In this document: piece after piece, positions 19,443 through 30,299 of the stretch
Layout: the number at the start of each line of letters is the position of its first letter
How positions within the stretch are numbered: the first letter of the stretch is position 1
NCBI GenBank assembly: GCA_026018925.1
Contig: JAKSZU010000011.1
Location: forward strand, 39,792,641 to 39,856,640
Source of the DNA: Tupaia tana
Taxonomy: Eukaryota; Chordata; Mammalia; Scandentia; Tupaiidae
Direction: 5' to 3'
Length of the DNA stretch: 64,000 nucleotides
The notes under the pieces: model-generated
The model's database searches: none
What the model saw: only the letters and a program-made list of their open reading frames with translations
Told to the model about the DNA's origin: nothing
Position numbers and translations under genes: made by a program

Positions 19443-19685
19443 TTTGAGAGGTTTTTGCTACAGAGTACATGGACTCCCCAGAAAGATAGAGAGAGATAGA
19501 GAGAGAGAAAGTGAGAAATAACCCCCCAGGGGGGATGACTGTGCCGCAATTCCTTCTCCTCCATTCTCCTCTCCCGAGATCTTGGGCACACACACACACG
19601 CGCGCCCGGTGTGAGTTTAAGCCACCGGGTCTGGGACTTGAACCATTGGAGTTCAGTGACATAGCCATTACACTAACTGCTGGTC
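19443..19685 (-). mobile_element. tRNA-derived SINE
   Basis: Antisense copy (gagaggtttttgctacagag...cactaactgctggtc). The perfect target duplication is ttccatgattgcatttt (19426-19442, 19686-19702). The anticodon-arm region of the head is shortened. Confidence 0.9.
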
Positions 19686-19702
19686 TTCCATGATTGCATT
19701 TT

Positions 19703-19992
19703 CAAACAACTTGCTGACTCTGACTTTCAGTTGAGATAAGTACTTCATTGGATGACTGAAAATATGGGATAGAAAAGAATTTGCAATGAATTCTTGCCTT
19801 CTGTTTTGAAATGTTCCAATATTGAAAAAAACAACCAAGAAAAGCTCCCCTGGCTGACAATTTCTATGTAAACTATAATAATTTACTTAGTCTTTCATAT
19901 GGGAGAGAAGCAGAAGCACATCCTCTAGTTTTTTTTAGTGTAAGATAAACATGACTAAAATGGATATTTAACAGCATTGAAAAATAAACTAA
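19703..19992. other. Unassigned sequence
   Basis: No gene, repeat or motif recognised in these roughly 290 bases. Confidence 0.5.
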
Positions 19993-20248
19993 GGGACCAG
20001 CAGATGGCATAATGGCTAAGTTACTGGATTCCCACGTAGTCAACTTCAGTTCGAGTCCTGGACCTGGTGGCTTAAACTCATGCTGGGCGCGTGTGCGTGC
20101 CCTAGAGGAGAATGGAGGAGAAGGCATTGCAGTGTGGCCATCTCCTCTGGGGGTAATTTCTTGCTTTCTGACTTTCTGTCTCTCTCTGTCTTTCTGGCAA
20201 GCCCTATAGCAAAAATCTCTCCAAACAAAGAAACAAACAAAAACAAGG
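19993..20248 (+). mobile_element. tRNA-derived SINE
   Basis: Sense copy (gggaccagcagatggcataatgg...ggttcgagtcctgg-like box B ttcgagtcc...ctatagcaaaaatctctcc) with a (aaac)-rich tail. Lacks the gcgtgcccaagatcc stretch. Confidence 0.88.
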
Positions 20249-20620
20249 GAAAATAATAGTAAGCAAAAAAGGCGACATAAAGGAAGGTTACAGAGATAAA
20301 AATACAGTTTTAGTAAAAAGGTTAAAAGGAAAGGTTTTAACATAGCAAGTGTTTTACATGATAAAGTTATTGTCTTTTAGGAAAAATGGCTAAAATAAAG
20401 GAAAAAAGAACAAAAAAAAATCTACAGCATGTTGTTGAAGGTATTGGAAGAGTCTAGGAGTTCCAAAAATTGGATAAAATTAAAGTTCTGTTGATATGCA
20501 ATAGAAATAACTAAATTTATTTGTCTATTACATCATTATTGTAATAAACTGCTCTTCTCATTTAGAAACCATCCTACTAAAAATGGTGGTCTGGACAGTC
20601 TCCAATAAATACTCATCATG
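20249..20620. other. Unassigned sequence
   Basis: AT-rich, no supported feature. Confidence 0.5.
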
Positions 20621-20628
20621 ACTTCTAT

Positions 20629-20642
20629 GGGGGGGGGGGGGG
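20629..20642 (+). repeat. G14 homopolymer
   Basis: Fourteen consecutive Gs, at the left border of the LTR-like block. G runs this long are rare and prone to length error in sequencing. Confidence 0.85.
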
Positions 20643-21190
20643 CTAGATAGACCTCTGAAACCTGCTGACTGTCATCCTCCCATCATCATTGTCCCATCTC
20701 AGCAGGAAGCAACCAGAACAGTCTTTGGTCCATTTCTGTTAGGGCAGTTAGGTGACTTCTTCAGATGGGGGACTGAGACAGGAGTTGGATCCCATTTATA
20801 GGTAGACAGAACAGCTTCCCCCTTCCCCAACCAGGAGAGTCACTGCTGTGTAGTTCCAGAAAATTCCTCTTCTCCCAGTCACCATATTCCTTTGACCTTA
20901 GACATGTAAGTCCTGTTCTTGAATAATTCATGGCCCAAAGCTTCTTGAGAAAGAATCTCCTGACCTTATACTCATGCCAATATTAGGAGAATAACTGGAC
21001 TCATCCAGCCAGTGGAAATGCATGCATAAGCTCCACCTAGAACAAGTCCAGACAAAGCCCTTCCTGACCAAATGAAAACCCCTTGCCTCAATTCTTCCCA
21101 GAGCTCTATTTTTTCCTTCTTGGGAGGTCTGTTTTTTCTTTTTTTTCCTTCAATAAAGTCCCCATTTTGCTATACCAAAACAAAACAAAA
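20643..21190 (+). mobile_element. LTR-like or retroposed 3'-end sequence
   Basis: A 550-bp block, higher in GC than its surroundings, ends with an AATAAA (21152-21157) about 20 bp before a (caaaa)n A-rich tail. The C-rich, patchy composition (cccttccccaaccaggagag, cttgcctcaattcttcccag) resembles the U3-R part of a gammaretrovirus-type LTR. An A tail after R would mean a retroposed transcript end rather than an integrated LTR. No coding sequence and no clear TG...CA ends. Tentative. Confidence 0.35.
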
Positions 21191-22204
21191 CAAACTGACC
21201 CTTTCCTAAGTGTTATCTTTGTAAATATGATCATTTAAAGATCAGTGAAGTTACTGGCAATAATTACAAAGGAATCCCATGATTCATCAAATATTTACAA
21301 GAAGAGGTAGGAAAGAACAACCTGATGGGGCATCCTCCAGCCTCAGCAACATTTTTCTTATATTGTTATTTCTGTTGATAGTATTGATATATTAATGTCT
21401 AATGCAAAATTTCAAATATGAGCTCAAAGTAAAACATTCTAATAACATAAAATTGTTATGCTTCCAATCATAGCTTTCAAAGTGGTTTATGTATAATTCT
21501 TGTGGCCCAACAAGTTTGGTTATAACAGAGACATTCTTAGCGCAGAAGTATAATACCAAGTTCTTTGTCAATTCCATGCTCTGTACCTCCTTCTTTCCTT
21601 TTTCCCTTGAAATACTATGATTTGTAGGCTGCAGATATAATTTATTAATGAAGAAAGGTGTATAAAACTTACTTTTCTAACAACTGCATAAAATTAGCAC
21701 CCATTCCAAGCCATATGTATCAGCAATCACTCCAAAATCAAATAAATTCTGCTCTGCTTTAGAAAGATATCTCCCTACTGCGCTACAGCGTGTAATATTA
21801 GCTCCATTGTCTGTTATCATCAGTCTCTGGAAGATGAGTTGTGCATGTGTCTGTCTTTAACATTTTCTGGAGTTTCTTGGCTGCTGAGCGATTATTGCCA
21901 AGCAGGGAAATACTTAGTACAGATGGAAAGTCATCCCCAGTTGTGGCTCAGACAGATGGTCTTTGGAATCTAATTTAGGGAGCTTTGCGATATGCATGAG
22001 AGCTTGTTTCTGTTAAGGATGCAAAACTGCTCATCAATGCAATTGTGTTAGAATTCTTCTGATTGGCTTTTCTCTCTACTTCAGTCCCTTGGGATTAGAG
22101 TGTATCTAGTGTCACCTAAAATAGCATTGAGTAGAAAATAGCTTTATACCTATCACTATAGTGACCACTCTCTCTAGAATGAACACTTCTTAAACAAACC
22201 ACTT
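21191..22204. other. Unassigned, mostly unique sequence
   Basis: No ORF longer than background and no repeat I can name. The stretch 21680-22060 is less AT-rich and may be an old DNA-transposon or conserved non-coding segment. Confidence 0.45.
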
Positions 22205-22375
22205 TATTACTAGAAGTCAGATCCATGGATAAGTTGCACCAGCATCACCTGGGAACTTGCTAGGGAAAAAAGAAAAAAACAACCTCAAGCCCTCCCCCGC
22301 CCCAGATCTGCTGCATAAAAATCACATATTAACAATATCCCAAGTTGATATACTCATTAAAATTTGAGAATCTGT
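22205..22375. mobile_element. MER5-like hAT-Charlie remnant
   Basis: agcatcacctgggaacttgc, the ccctcccccgccccagatct block and terminal aaaatttgagaatctgtg match the internal and terminal text of MER5-type non-autonomous hAT elements. An A-rich stretch interrupts it near 22266. Confidence 0.7.
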
Positions 22376-22394
22376 GCATTAGAAATCATTTCAT

Positions 22395-22500
22395 TGTTGC
22401 CCTTCCTTTTTACAGGAGATAAAAGAAGTTATTACACATCTAAAGTCACAGAGGTAATTGGGCAATTGGCAATAGACTAGGGGTTAGAACTCAGAGGTAG
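22395..22500 (+). mobile_element. MIR SINE
   Basis: tttttacaggagataaaaga, acatctaaagtcacagaggt and ggggttagaactcagaggt follow the MIR core (tttacagatgaggaaactga ... aaggtcacacagc ... ggattcgaaccc). Heavily diverged, as expected for its age. Confidence 0.65.
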
Positions 22501-23026
22501 CAGGGTAAGCTGTGGCTTTCCAGTTCACATCGGAGATGGCTGCATCCTAACCTTATGATTGTGGGCATGACTAGTGCAGTAACCTCACCAAAATCAGTTT
22601 GAAGTGGGAAGAATGTTAGGCAGCACTCAGAAGTAAAAAAATACCAACCATAAACAAAATAAAATTATGAAGAAATTAGGGGAAGATAGACATATTTTCT
22701 AATATATTTGTATTAGAATGTATCTCTGTCTTGCAAAGTGATTATAAAGATCACATAATAAGATATACATGAAAGCTTATCACACAATTCAGATGCTTTC
22801 CTGATTCCCAGTTCAATGCACTTCCTTAGACTCAGACTGTCCAATGGATGTAGTCAGTGGTTCTTTTGGGACATAACTGGCAATAGACAACCACGAGTGA
22901 GAACGTGGCAAATGGATGGAGGACTTCTGGCAGTACTCTGACTTTCTGGAGAGAACAATGAGGTATGAGATGTTAGACTGTCTTTCAGCTCCTTTTATTT
23001 TGGGAACAAATGATTTTAGACATAGA
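22501..23026. other. Unassigned sequence
   Basis: Nothing I can support apart from a short poly(T) at its right end, which belongs to the next SINE. Confidence 0.5.
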
Positions 23027-23286
23027 TTTTTTTTTTTTTTTTAAAGAGAGACTTTTGCTATAGGGTGTGTGCACTCGCCAAAGAGAGACAGAGAGACAGA
23101 AAGTGAAAAATCACCCCCAAGGGGGATGGTCAGATTGCAATCCCACCTCCATTCTCCTCTCAGGATTTTAGGCACGCACACACACACGCTCAGTGTGAGT
23201 TTTAAGCCACTGGGTCCAGGATTCGAACCGTGGTCCACTACGAGGGAATCCAGCAGCATAACCATTATGCCACCTGCTGGTCTCTT
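23027..23286 (-). mobile_element. tRNA-derived SINE
   Basis: Antisense copy (aaagagagacttttgctata...accattatgccacctgctggtctc). Box B complement is ggattcgaacc. The gagaatggagg segment has a small deletion. Confidence 0.88.
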
Positions 23287-23574
23287 AACGGTTCTTAATA
23301 TCCAGATGAGAGAAGAGCTAGAAGTTTCCACAGGAAGAAGAGGGCACTCATCTGCAGTGGGTGTTGCTGCTAAGCATTATGGCAGGTAGAATTAATGCAG
23401 ACTTCTGGTTTATTCCACACATAATTATCCAATTCCTGATGCATGCCAAACACTGTGCTCCTAACTGAAACAAATCACTGCTTACAAAAGCTGACCATAT
23501 GGGAGAAAACAATGCACAACACCAAATAATATTTAGTGTCCTTGTGCAAAAAATGAAACTATGAACAAAGTGCT

Positions 23575-23872
23575 CTTAGTGAAAGTAGTGCGGTGGTTAA
23601 GGCAGCTGGATCCCACATGGTGACTGAGCAGTTGGAGTCCCAGATCCTGCAGCTTGAGAATCACACCAGGGATGTGTACACACATGCCCCAAATCCTGGG
23701 AGGTGAATGGAGGCAAAGGGATTGCTGTGTGGCCTTCCCACTTCCCCCTCCTCCCCGGGGGTGATTTCTCATTTTCCTTCTCCCCTCTCTCTTTCTCTTT
23801 CTCAGGTGAGTGCAGTACTCTACAGAAAATTCAAAAAGAAAAAGAAGAAGAAAAAGAAAAGAAAAGAGACTA
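23575..23872 (+). mobile_element. Old tRNA-derived SINE with purine-rich tail
   Basis: Diverged sense copy (ggtggttaaggcagctggat...gggaggtgaatggaggcaaagg...gtgatttctcattttcc). The tail has become (aaag)n. Confidence 0.75.
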
Positions 23873-23879
23873 AGATGAG

Positions 23880-24706
23880 AAAAATATTTTTTCAAAACTA
23901 TTACCTTTGTTCAGAGTTTTGATGAAAACTAGCTCGTAATGCAAGTTGTCACTTGCACAAAGGGATGCTACTGAAGTGGCTAATTCTTTGTATTTTGTTT
24001 TTCCTCTCTTCCTTCTGCTCTTCTTCCCTCTCTCCCCTCTTTCTTGGTTTATCCTACTCTTTTTTGTAAATAATACTCTTTAAAATTTAATTCTGAAGAG
24101 TTTTACTAAACAATTTAGTCTAGTGGATCTTAAGCTGATGGCTGAAGGTAGAAATTAAAAGACCTTGTGATAGGGACAGTTTATTTGTCTCTGGGGTTAA
24201 ATCACTGAAAATAAATAATCTCCCTATTTTAACAAGCTCTCTAATTTTAACTGGCCCTGCATTCAGTTGTTTGAGCCACAGCCGCAGCCGCAGCGGCGGG
24301 TATGTGGTTCTGTGCTTTGACTCCTCTCCAGCATGTTCATCCCCCACTCACGAAGTAGACTTTAAACCCCAAATTATGTGCCAAATGCAAGATTGATTTT
24401 TTAAATGATAAGCCAGATATTTTAATTCAAAGCAGAAGAGATCATTTACACAGCTGCAAGTATCAATTAATGAATTTTGAAAGTCTTTTTCGTTGGATCA
24501 AAAAGGAGACATTGTTCTATGATTACACAAACAGAATACACCTCCGATTTCCACCAGGAGAATTATCACTCAGTTCACTTTAAAATACATTAGCTCATAT
24601 TTATTTTAATCTGTGTGCCATGATGCTTTCTGCTTTATAAAAAGTTTACAGAAATTAACACATAACACCTTCTTTTAAAACTTTTGCTTATAATATTTAA
24701 ATATCT
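23880..24706. other. Unassigned sequence with a pyrimidine tract
   Basis: A CT-rich run lies at 23999-24050 and a short GC patch (gccgcagccgcagcggcggg, 24283-24302). No gene or repeat is recognised. Confidence 0.5.
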
Positions 24707-25262
24707 GGGAACCAGCAGATGGCTTAATGACAACGTCACTAGACTCCCATGTAGCCGACCGCAATTCGAGTCCCAGACCCGATGTTTTAAACTCACGCCT
24801 GGTGCGTGTGCATGCGTGCCTAAGATCCCAAGAGGAGGGACCAGCAGTTAGCGTAATGGCTATGTCGCTGGACTCCCATGTAGTCAACCACAGTTCGTGT
24901 CCCGGACCCAGTGGCTTAAAACTCACGCCGGACGCATGTGTGTGCGTGCCCAAGATCCCAAGAGGAGAATGGAGGAGAAGGGATTGTGGCGTAGCCATCC
25001 CCCCTAGGGGGTGATTTCTCGCTTTCTGTCTCTCTGTCTCTCTCTGTCTGTCTGGCGAGTGCACGCACGCTATAGCAAAAACCTCTCCAAAAAAAATAAA
25101 AAGATAAAAAAAAAAAAAAAAAAAGATCCCAAGAGGAGATTGGAGGAGAAGGGATTTTGGCATGTCCATTCACCCTGGGGGTGATTTCTTGTTTTCTATC
25201 TCTCTGTCTCTCTCTGTCTTTCTGGCGAGTACACACAGACTATAGCAAAAACCTCTCCAAAA
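24707..25262 (+). mobile_element. tRNA-derived SINE split by another SINE
   Basis: The outer copy covers 24707-24836 (gggaaccagcagatggctta...gcctaagatcccaagagga) and 25123-25262 (gatcccaagaggagattgga...actatagcaaaaacctctcc). The inner SINE interrupts it exactly at the aagatcccaagagga site. Confidence 0.92.
24837..25122 (+). mobile_element. Young tRNA-derived SINE nested in a SINE
   Basis: Inner sense copy (gggaccagcagttagcgtaatgg, box B variant gttcgtgtcc) with an A-rich tail. The target duplication aagatcccaagagga (24822-24836, 25123-25137) is sequence of the outer SINE. Confidence 0.93.
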
Positions 25263-25290
25263 CTAACTAACTAACTAAATAAATAAATAT
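25261..25290 (+). repeat. (AACT)n/(AAAT)n tail
   Basis: ctaactaactaactaaataa extends the outer SINE tail; a short tetranucleotide repeat. Confidence 0.8.
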
Positions 25291-25799
25291 CTGTATGCAT
25301 TATTTATTATTTTATTTGAAACATGTTAAATATTTTGTCAACCAAAACTGTACATAATTGAATTTTTCAATACCAATAATCTGAAATAGAAATAAAATAT
25401 GTCCTTTTTTCTTTATCAAATAGGATTTTATTTTAAATTTAGCTTTCTCATATGGAAATTCCCACTATATGAATATGTAAACTATTTTGTTTATCTCATA
25501 CATTTATTTATAAAAACAGATAAAATATATATAAACAATGCTCAAAGAAGTATAGATGAACCAAAGTTCATGAGTCAAAATCAGTTAATTTTGTAAGCTC
25601 AGTCTTAGTGCTATTTTTCATACTTTCATAGAAAATAAATTCTAAAAAGAAGTCTCATGAGTAATTTTAAATAAACATACAGTTATACCTTTGATGTCTT
25701 GTCTTTACTTTTTAACCTAACCTGAGATACTACGTCAATATAGCTCTATATTTCAAATACACTATGCTAACATATTCTTTTTTTATATTTATTTTATTA
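25291..25799. other. Unassigned AT-rich sequence
   Basis: No supported feature. Confidence 0.5.
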
Positions 25800-26035
25800 A
25801 TGATAGAAAGTACACCAGAGAGAAGAACCAGCCATCAACTGTTAATAAATGCATGAGAAAACTTAATCAGACCAGCCAAGCCCAGCAAACCAAATAAAAG
25901 ACCAGTAAGCCCAGCCCTACTGTTGACTTATAGAATTTTGTGCTTATATAATAGCTATCATTTTTTTTTAAATGGTTGTTTTAAGCCACCAAAGTATGAG
26001 ATTTGTTAAATAATAATAGTTACTAATATAAATTC
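25800..26035 (+). mobile_element. MLT1-type LTR 3' end (probable)
   Basis: gaattttgtgcttatataat, tggttgttttaagccaccaa and agatttgttaaataataata resemble the conserved 3' end of MLT1-class LTRs (ttgttttaagccactaagtt ... tttgttacagcagc). The 5' part is unclear. Confidence 0.5.
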
Positions 26036-26617
26036 CACACATTTTATCTTACAATTTTTAATATTTATTGTAGTTACACAAGGCATAAATAACTATAGTA
26101 TGTTACATCTTTATTATTTTTTTAACATAGATTTTGAACATAGAAGTTGAACACTTTATTAAGATCATTCTATGGATCATCATTAAAGAGAGAAAAATAT
26201 AGAACTTCTTCTGAAGATAGTCACTGTGTAATTTGTCATTGTGAATTAAATGCTAGTTCGCTATAAAAATTTCTCCAAGTTCTAGGCACATACTGTTCAG
26301 TAAGCATTTTTTTTTTCTTTTTACATATCATCTTCTCAGGGTGATTCTTCTTGACTTTGAAGCAGAGGCATCTTTGTTAGTTCCTTCAAGGATGCTTAGA
26401 GAGCTTTACTTCAGTAAAGAAAGATACCCAAGGCCCTTTGACCCTTTTTCAGATGTTTCTCCTTTTCCTTTTCTAGTATCTGTTTATGAAGTTTTGACCT
26501 GTAACATCTGATTCAGAGTATTTACACAGTAGCGGCATCATAGAATGTACTCCTTCTGAACTTTCCTGAAAATGAAGACATCTTTAAAAAAAAAAGTTTT
26601 TATCTGTTTCATGCTAA
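26036..26617. other. Unassigned sequence
   Basis: No gene or named repeat recognised; a few short A/T homopolymers. Confidence 0.5.
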
Positions 26618-26621
26618 CACA

Positions 26622-26652
<31 letters not shown>
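26618..26652 (+). repeat. (AC)n microsatellite
   Basis: acacacgcgcacacacacac followed by a pure AC run. Confidence 0.92.
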
Positions 26653-26859
26653 CTATATAGTTCCGGCTAGAGAATGCCCTAATTAGCTATTTCAATGTCA
26701 CATCTGTTCTTAAAACTTCTCATCACCTTCCTATCTCATTTATTATCACTATGCTCAACTTTAGCTCTAAATTCAACTGCTTTTACAGATTGTTTTCCTG
26801 TTTATTTAAAATTATCTTCATCATATTATCAACCTATTGCCTATAAATCCCAAGGTTTT

Positions 26860-27053
26860 GTTGTTGTTTTTTGTTTTGTTTGGGGTTTTGTTTTTGTTTT
26901 TGTTTTTGTCAGAGGGCACTTGTGCTTGCCAGAAACAAACAGAAACAGAGAGGGAGAAAACACCTCCAAATGGAGCATGCCATGCTGCCACCCCTTCTCT
27001 TCCATTTCTTCAAGCTATTGGAGTTTTAGGCACACACACACACATACACACAG

Positions 27054-27087
<34 letters not shown>

Positions 27088-27180
27088 CCAGTGTATTTTT
27101 CTAGTTTTTTTGGGCCAGGACTCACAAACGGTGCAGTTTTCCATGTGGAATCCAGTTTCCTGTAACCACTAGTCTATGGG
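26860..27180 (-). mobile_element. Old tRNA-derived SINE with (GTTTTT)n tail and internal (AC)n
   Basis: Antisense copy (gtcagagggcacttgtgctt...ccttctcttccatttcttc...ccatgtggaatccagtttcc...ccactagtctatgggcc). Its tail became gttttt repeats (26880-26908) and its CAC-rich middle expanded to (CA)n at 27030-27085. Confidence 0.75.
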
Positions 27181-27663
27181 CCAGGGCCAGCCCGTGAAAA
27201 TCCCATATTTTGACCAAATGTTCCACATTTTATCCCTATTTATATTTTACAATATTAACATTTTAACCATTCCTTTCTGAAACACACATTTTGGTGTGTG
27301 TTTCTGATTAGTTTCTGATTAGTGTACTGGGCAATAATTAACACCTATCAGTTATTTATTCGATGTCAATGTGTAATGATTCTCCCTAAAACAAAGCCTG
27401 CTCTTGTAATTCCAGAGTTAGCTCAGCCACACATTTTACCATTGAGAATCCAGGATCTTTTTAGTCCTTCCTGCTCATTGTTTTAAAAATACTGGTTTTT
27501 ATCCTCAAACTTATTACCTACTGGTCACAAAATTTGTGCTCTAGTTTGCATATATTTTCACATATTAGTGCCCAAAGTATGAAGGAGAAAAAGTATTTAG
27601 TTTTGTTTTTTTTAAAATATATTATCCTCTCATTTTATTAAGAACAATGCCTTCTTTTTTCTT
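27181..27663. other. Unassigned sequence
   Basis: Contains an 11-bp tandem duplication (tttctgattag twice, 27300-27322). Nothing else supported. Confidence 0.5.
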
Positions 27664-27928
27664 TTCTTTTTTTTTTTTTAGAGAGATTTTTGCTATAGAG
27701 TGCTTGTTCTTGCTGAAGAGACAGAGACAGAGAGACAGAAAGCAAGAAATGACTCCCCAGGGGAAATGACCATGCTGCAATCCCTTCTCTTCCATTCTTC
27801 TCTCAGGATTTTGGGTACACACGTACAAGTGCCTAGCATGAGTTTCAAACCACTGGATGCAGGACTCACACTAAGGTTGACTATGTGGGAGTCCAGCAAC
27901 ATAACCATTATGCCATCTGCTGGTCTCA
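27664..27928 (-). mobile_element. tRNA-derived SINE
   Basis: Antisense copy (agagagatttttgctataga...gccatctgctggtctc). Target duplication aatgcctt (27646-27653, 27932-27939). Most CpGs have decayed. Confidence 0.88.
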
Positions 27929-28076
27929 GAAAATGCCTTTTTTAAAAGACACTTACATGTCTTTTGAAAAAAAGCATGCTATATGCCAAAATCTTAAATA
28001 GCAATTAACAAACTTCAGTGCCCAAACCAAATCTGGCCCATCTGTTTCTGTAAATAAAGGGTTTTTTTCAGAATAC

Positions 28077-28120
28077 AGATGTACATATTTGTTTACCACA
28101 GATGTACACCTTTGTTTACC
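28077..28120 (+). repeat. 22-bp tandem duplication
   Basis: cagatgtacatatttgttta followed by cc and a second imperfect unit (cagatgtacacctttgttta, cc), immediately left of the MITE. Confidence 0.75.
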
Positions 28121-28126
28121 TATGAG

Positions 28127-28247
28127 AGGACTTCAAAAAGTTCATGTAAAAATGAAATTAAAGTACAATTTTATTTTGGTGTAAAAACTTAAAATTTGTG
28201 CATATTTTGGTCATAATATGCATTTCCATGAACTCTTCGAAGATCCT
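28127..28247. mobile_element. ~120-bp inverted-repeat DNA element (MITE), copy 1
   Basis: The ends aggacttcaaaaagttcatg and catgaactcttcgaagatcc are imperfect inverted complements. The AT-rich centre has no coding capacity. A related copy lies at about 62355-62473. This suits a small Tc1/mariner-type MITE; family name not assigned. Confidence 0.6.
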
Positions 28248-28339
28248 TCTCATTGTTTATGGCTGTTTTCGTGCAATAATAGCAGAGCTGAGTAGTTACC
28301 ACAAAGACTATGCCTACAAAACAACAGATGCTTCTGCTA

Positions 28340-28760
28340 TTTTTTATTTTAATTTTTAGAATTATCATACAATAACATTGTCTTTTTCTTTTTTATATAC
28401 AGCCCAATAAGTTTTAGAAAAACATGGAATGTGTAACCACCACCGCAATAAAGATGCAGAACAGTTTCATCATAACAAAGAACTAACTTTTGCTGTTTTT
28501 CTAGAGTCATTTCTGATCTGTAAACACAACACAAAACAAGAAAACAACTGGAAATAACTCAGATGTTTTGCAGTGTATGAATAGATGAACTGTGTACATT
28601 CATACAATAGGATACTTACTATTCAGTCACAAAGAACAACAAACTTCAGGTATATGGAACAATTTGGATGATCTCAAAGATATTAGCCTGAATGAAATAA
28701 GCCAGTTTCAGAAGGTTCCATACTATATGACTCCATTTCTATGGCATTTTTGGGGAAAAA
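28340..28760 (-). mobile_element. Old L1 fragments in opposite orientations
   Basis: 28340-28530 reads as antisense 3' UTR of an old L1M (gtgtaaccaccaccgcaata, atgcagaacagtttcatcat). 28540-28755 reads as sense ORF2 C-terminus (gaatagatgaactgtgtaca, actattcagtcacaaagaac, tggatgatctcaaagatatt, atgaaataagccagtttcag). The flip suggests 5' inversion during integration or two abutting fragments. Confidence 0.55.
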
Positions 28761-28822
28761 AAAAAAAAAAGAAGAAATCCAAACATATTTTACCATCTGG
28801 CTATTAATATAAAAAAAATTAC

Positions 28823-29080
28823 GGGAACCAGCAGTTAGTGTAATGGCTATGTCGCTGGACTCCCACGTAGTCGACCGCTGTTCGCGTCCCAGACCCGGTG
28901 GCTTAAAACTCACGCTGGGCGCGTGTGCGTGCGTGCCCAAGATCCCGAGAGGAGAATGGAGGAGAAGGGATTGCAGCATGACCATCCCCCCTGGGGGGTG
29001 ATTTCTCGCTTTCTGTCTCTAATGTCTCTCTCTGTCTGTCTGGCGAGCGCACGCGCCCTATAGCGAAAATCTCTCAAAAA
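28823..29080 (+). mobile_element. Young tRNA-derived SINE, GGGAACC type
   Basis: gggaaccagcagttagtg, box B variant gttcgcgtcc, gcgagcgcacgcgccctata intact. Perfect 17-bp target duplication aatataaaaaaaattac (28806-28822, 29094-29110). Confidence 0.93.
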
Positions 29081-29110
29081 AAAAAAAAAGTAAAATATAA
29101 AAAAAATTAC

Positions 29111-29574
29111 CAAATTCTGCTCTTGATCAAAAGTATGGAAATCATTATTAAAAAGCTATGAGATCACTATGATATGATTCACTTTCTAAGTTTTCTGTAC
29201 TTTGTGTACTGAACAAATTTGAGATTCTATAAAGGAAAAGGCTATTACATATGCAACCCAAATTCTTTGCCATAGGATCTAGTAAGTGGTATATTTTTGT
29301 ATTTACCCGAGAAATAAAACTGAAATGCCTACCCCTAGCTTTCAAGTTAGCTTATGGTCTAATGAAAGAGAGCCGTATAAAAAATAATTTCCTAGTGTTA
29401 TGTTATATACTCTTTATGATAGAAGCATATTCCTTATCCTATTGGAGTTCTTTGTTATTTAACTTCCTTTTAATCTTATTCTTTTCTTTTTTTTTTTTTT
29501 GTAATGAGTGTCACATTTAAATTTTTTTGTCCCAGTGCTGTTCAATAGCCATTCTTTTCAAGAACTGTTTTGAT
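29111..29574. other. Unassigned AT-rich sequence
   Basis: No supported gene. It holds a T-run at 29486-29500. Confidence 0.5.
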
Positions 29575-29587
29575 TCCCAAGGTTTTT

Positions 29588-29849
29588 TTTTTTTTTGGAG
29601 AGATTTTTCACTATAGGGCGCATGCGCTCACCAGACAGACAGAGAGAGACAGAGAGATAGAAAGCGAGAAATCACCCCCCAGGGGGGATGGTCACGCCGC
29701 AATCCCTTCTCCTCCATTCTCCTCTCGGGATCTTGGGCACACACGCACACGCGCCCGGCGTGAGTTTCAAGCCACCGGGTCCGGGACGCAAACCGCGGTT
29801 GACTACGTGGGAGTCCAGCGACATAGCCATTACACTAACTGCTGGTTCC
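29588..29849 (-). mobile_element. Young tRNA-derived SINE, GGGAACC type
   Basis: Antisense copy (ggagagatttttcactatag...actaactgctggttcc) with box B variant complement gggacgcaaacc. Target duplication tcccaaggttt (29575-29585, 29850-29860). Confidence 0.92.
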
Positions 29850-29864
29850 TCCCAAGGTTTTAAT

Positions 29865-30299
29865 ATGACAACCTTCCTCCACATTTTCAGCACTTGACCT
29901 GCCCTTAATTGCATATAAAATAAATCAATAGTAAAGGAAAACTCTGAAGTACTAAACCACCCACATACAAAGATATCTAGATCTAAATGAATTTTTCCTC
30001 TTATTTATTTTTGAGGTAACTTCTTTGTGACTTTTTTTAACTCTAAAACCAAGAATCTTGGAAGAGCATGGTATACCCATCACCTGGATTTTGTCAATTT
30101 GCATTGACTCATCACTCACAATAGTCTGCTTTAACCCTGAAAACTCAACAGGAATTGCTTTCACAAAGGTCAACAGTGGCTTTTAATCATCAAATCCATG
30201 GTAAATTGTATCATTTTATTATTTTCTTTATTTCTGCTATGACATTGTCTGCCTCCTTAAATTTTATCTACTATGTCTAACCCCTCAGTCACAGGCTGT
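29865..30299. other. Unassigned sequence
   Basis: No gene. The phrase cccatcacctggattttgtc recalls an old LINE 3' UTR, but a family cannot be assigned. Confidence 0.4.

Noticed and set aside
20643-21190. Intact endogenous retrovirus
   Set aside because: No gag, pol or env homology is visible nearby; only an LTR-like segment at most.
24283-24302. Small GC patch as a CpG-island promoter
   Set aside because: It is only about 20 bp long with no supporting start, ORF or flanking GC enrichment.
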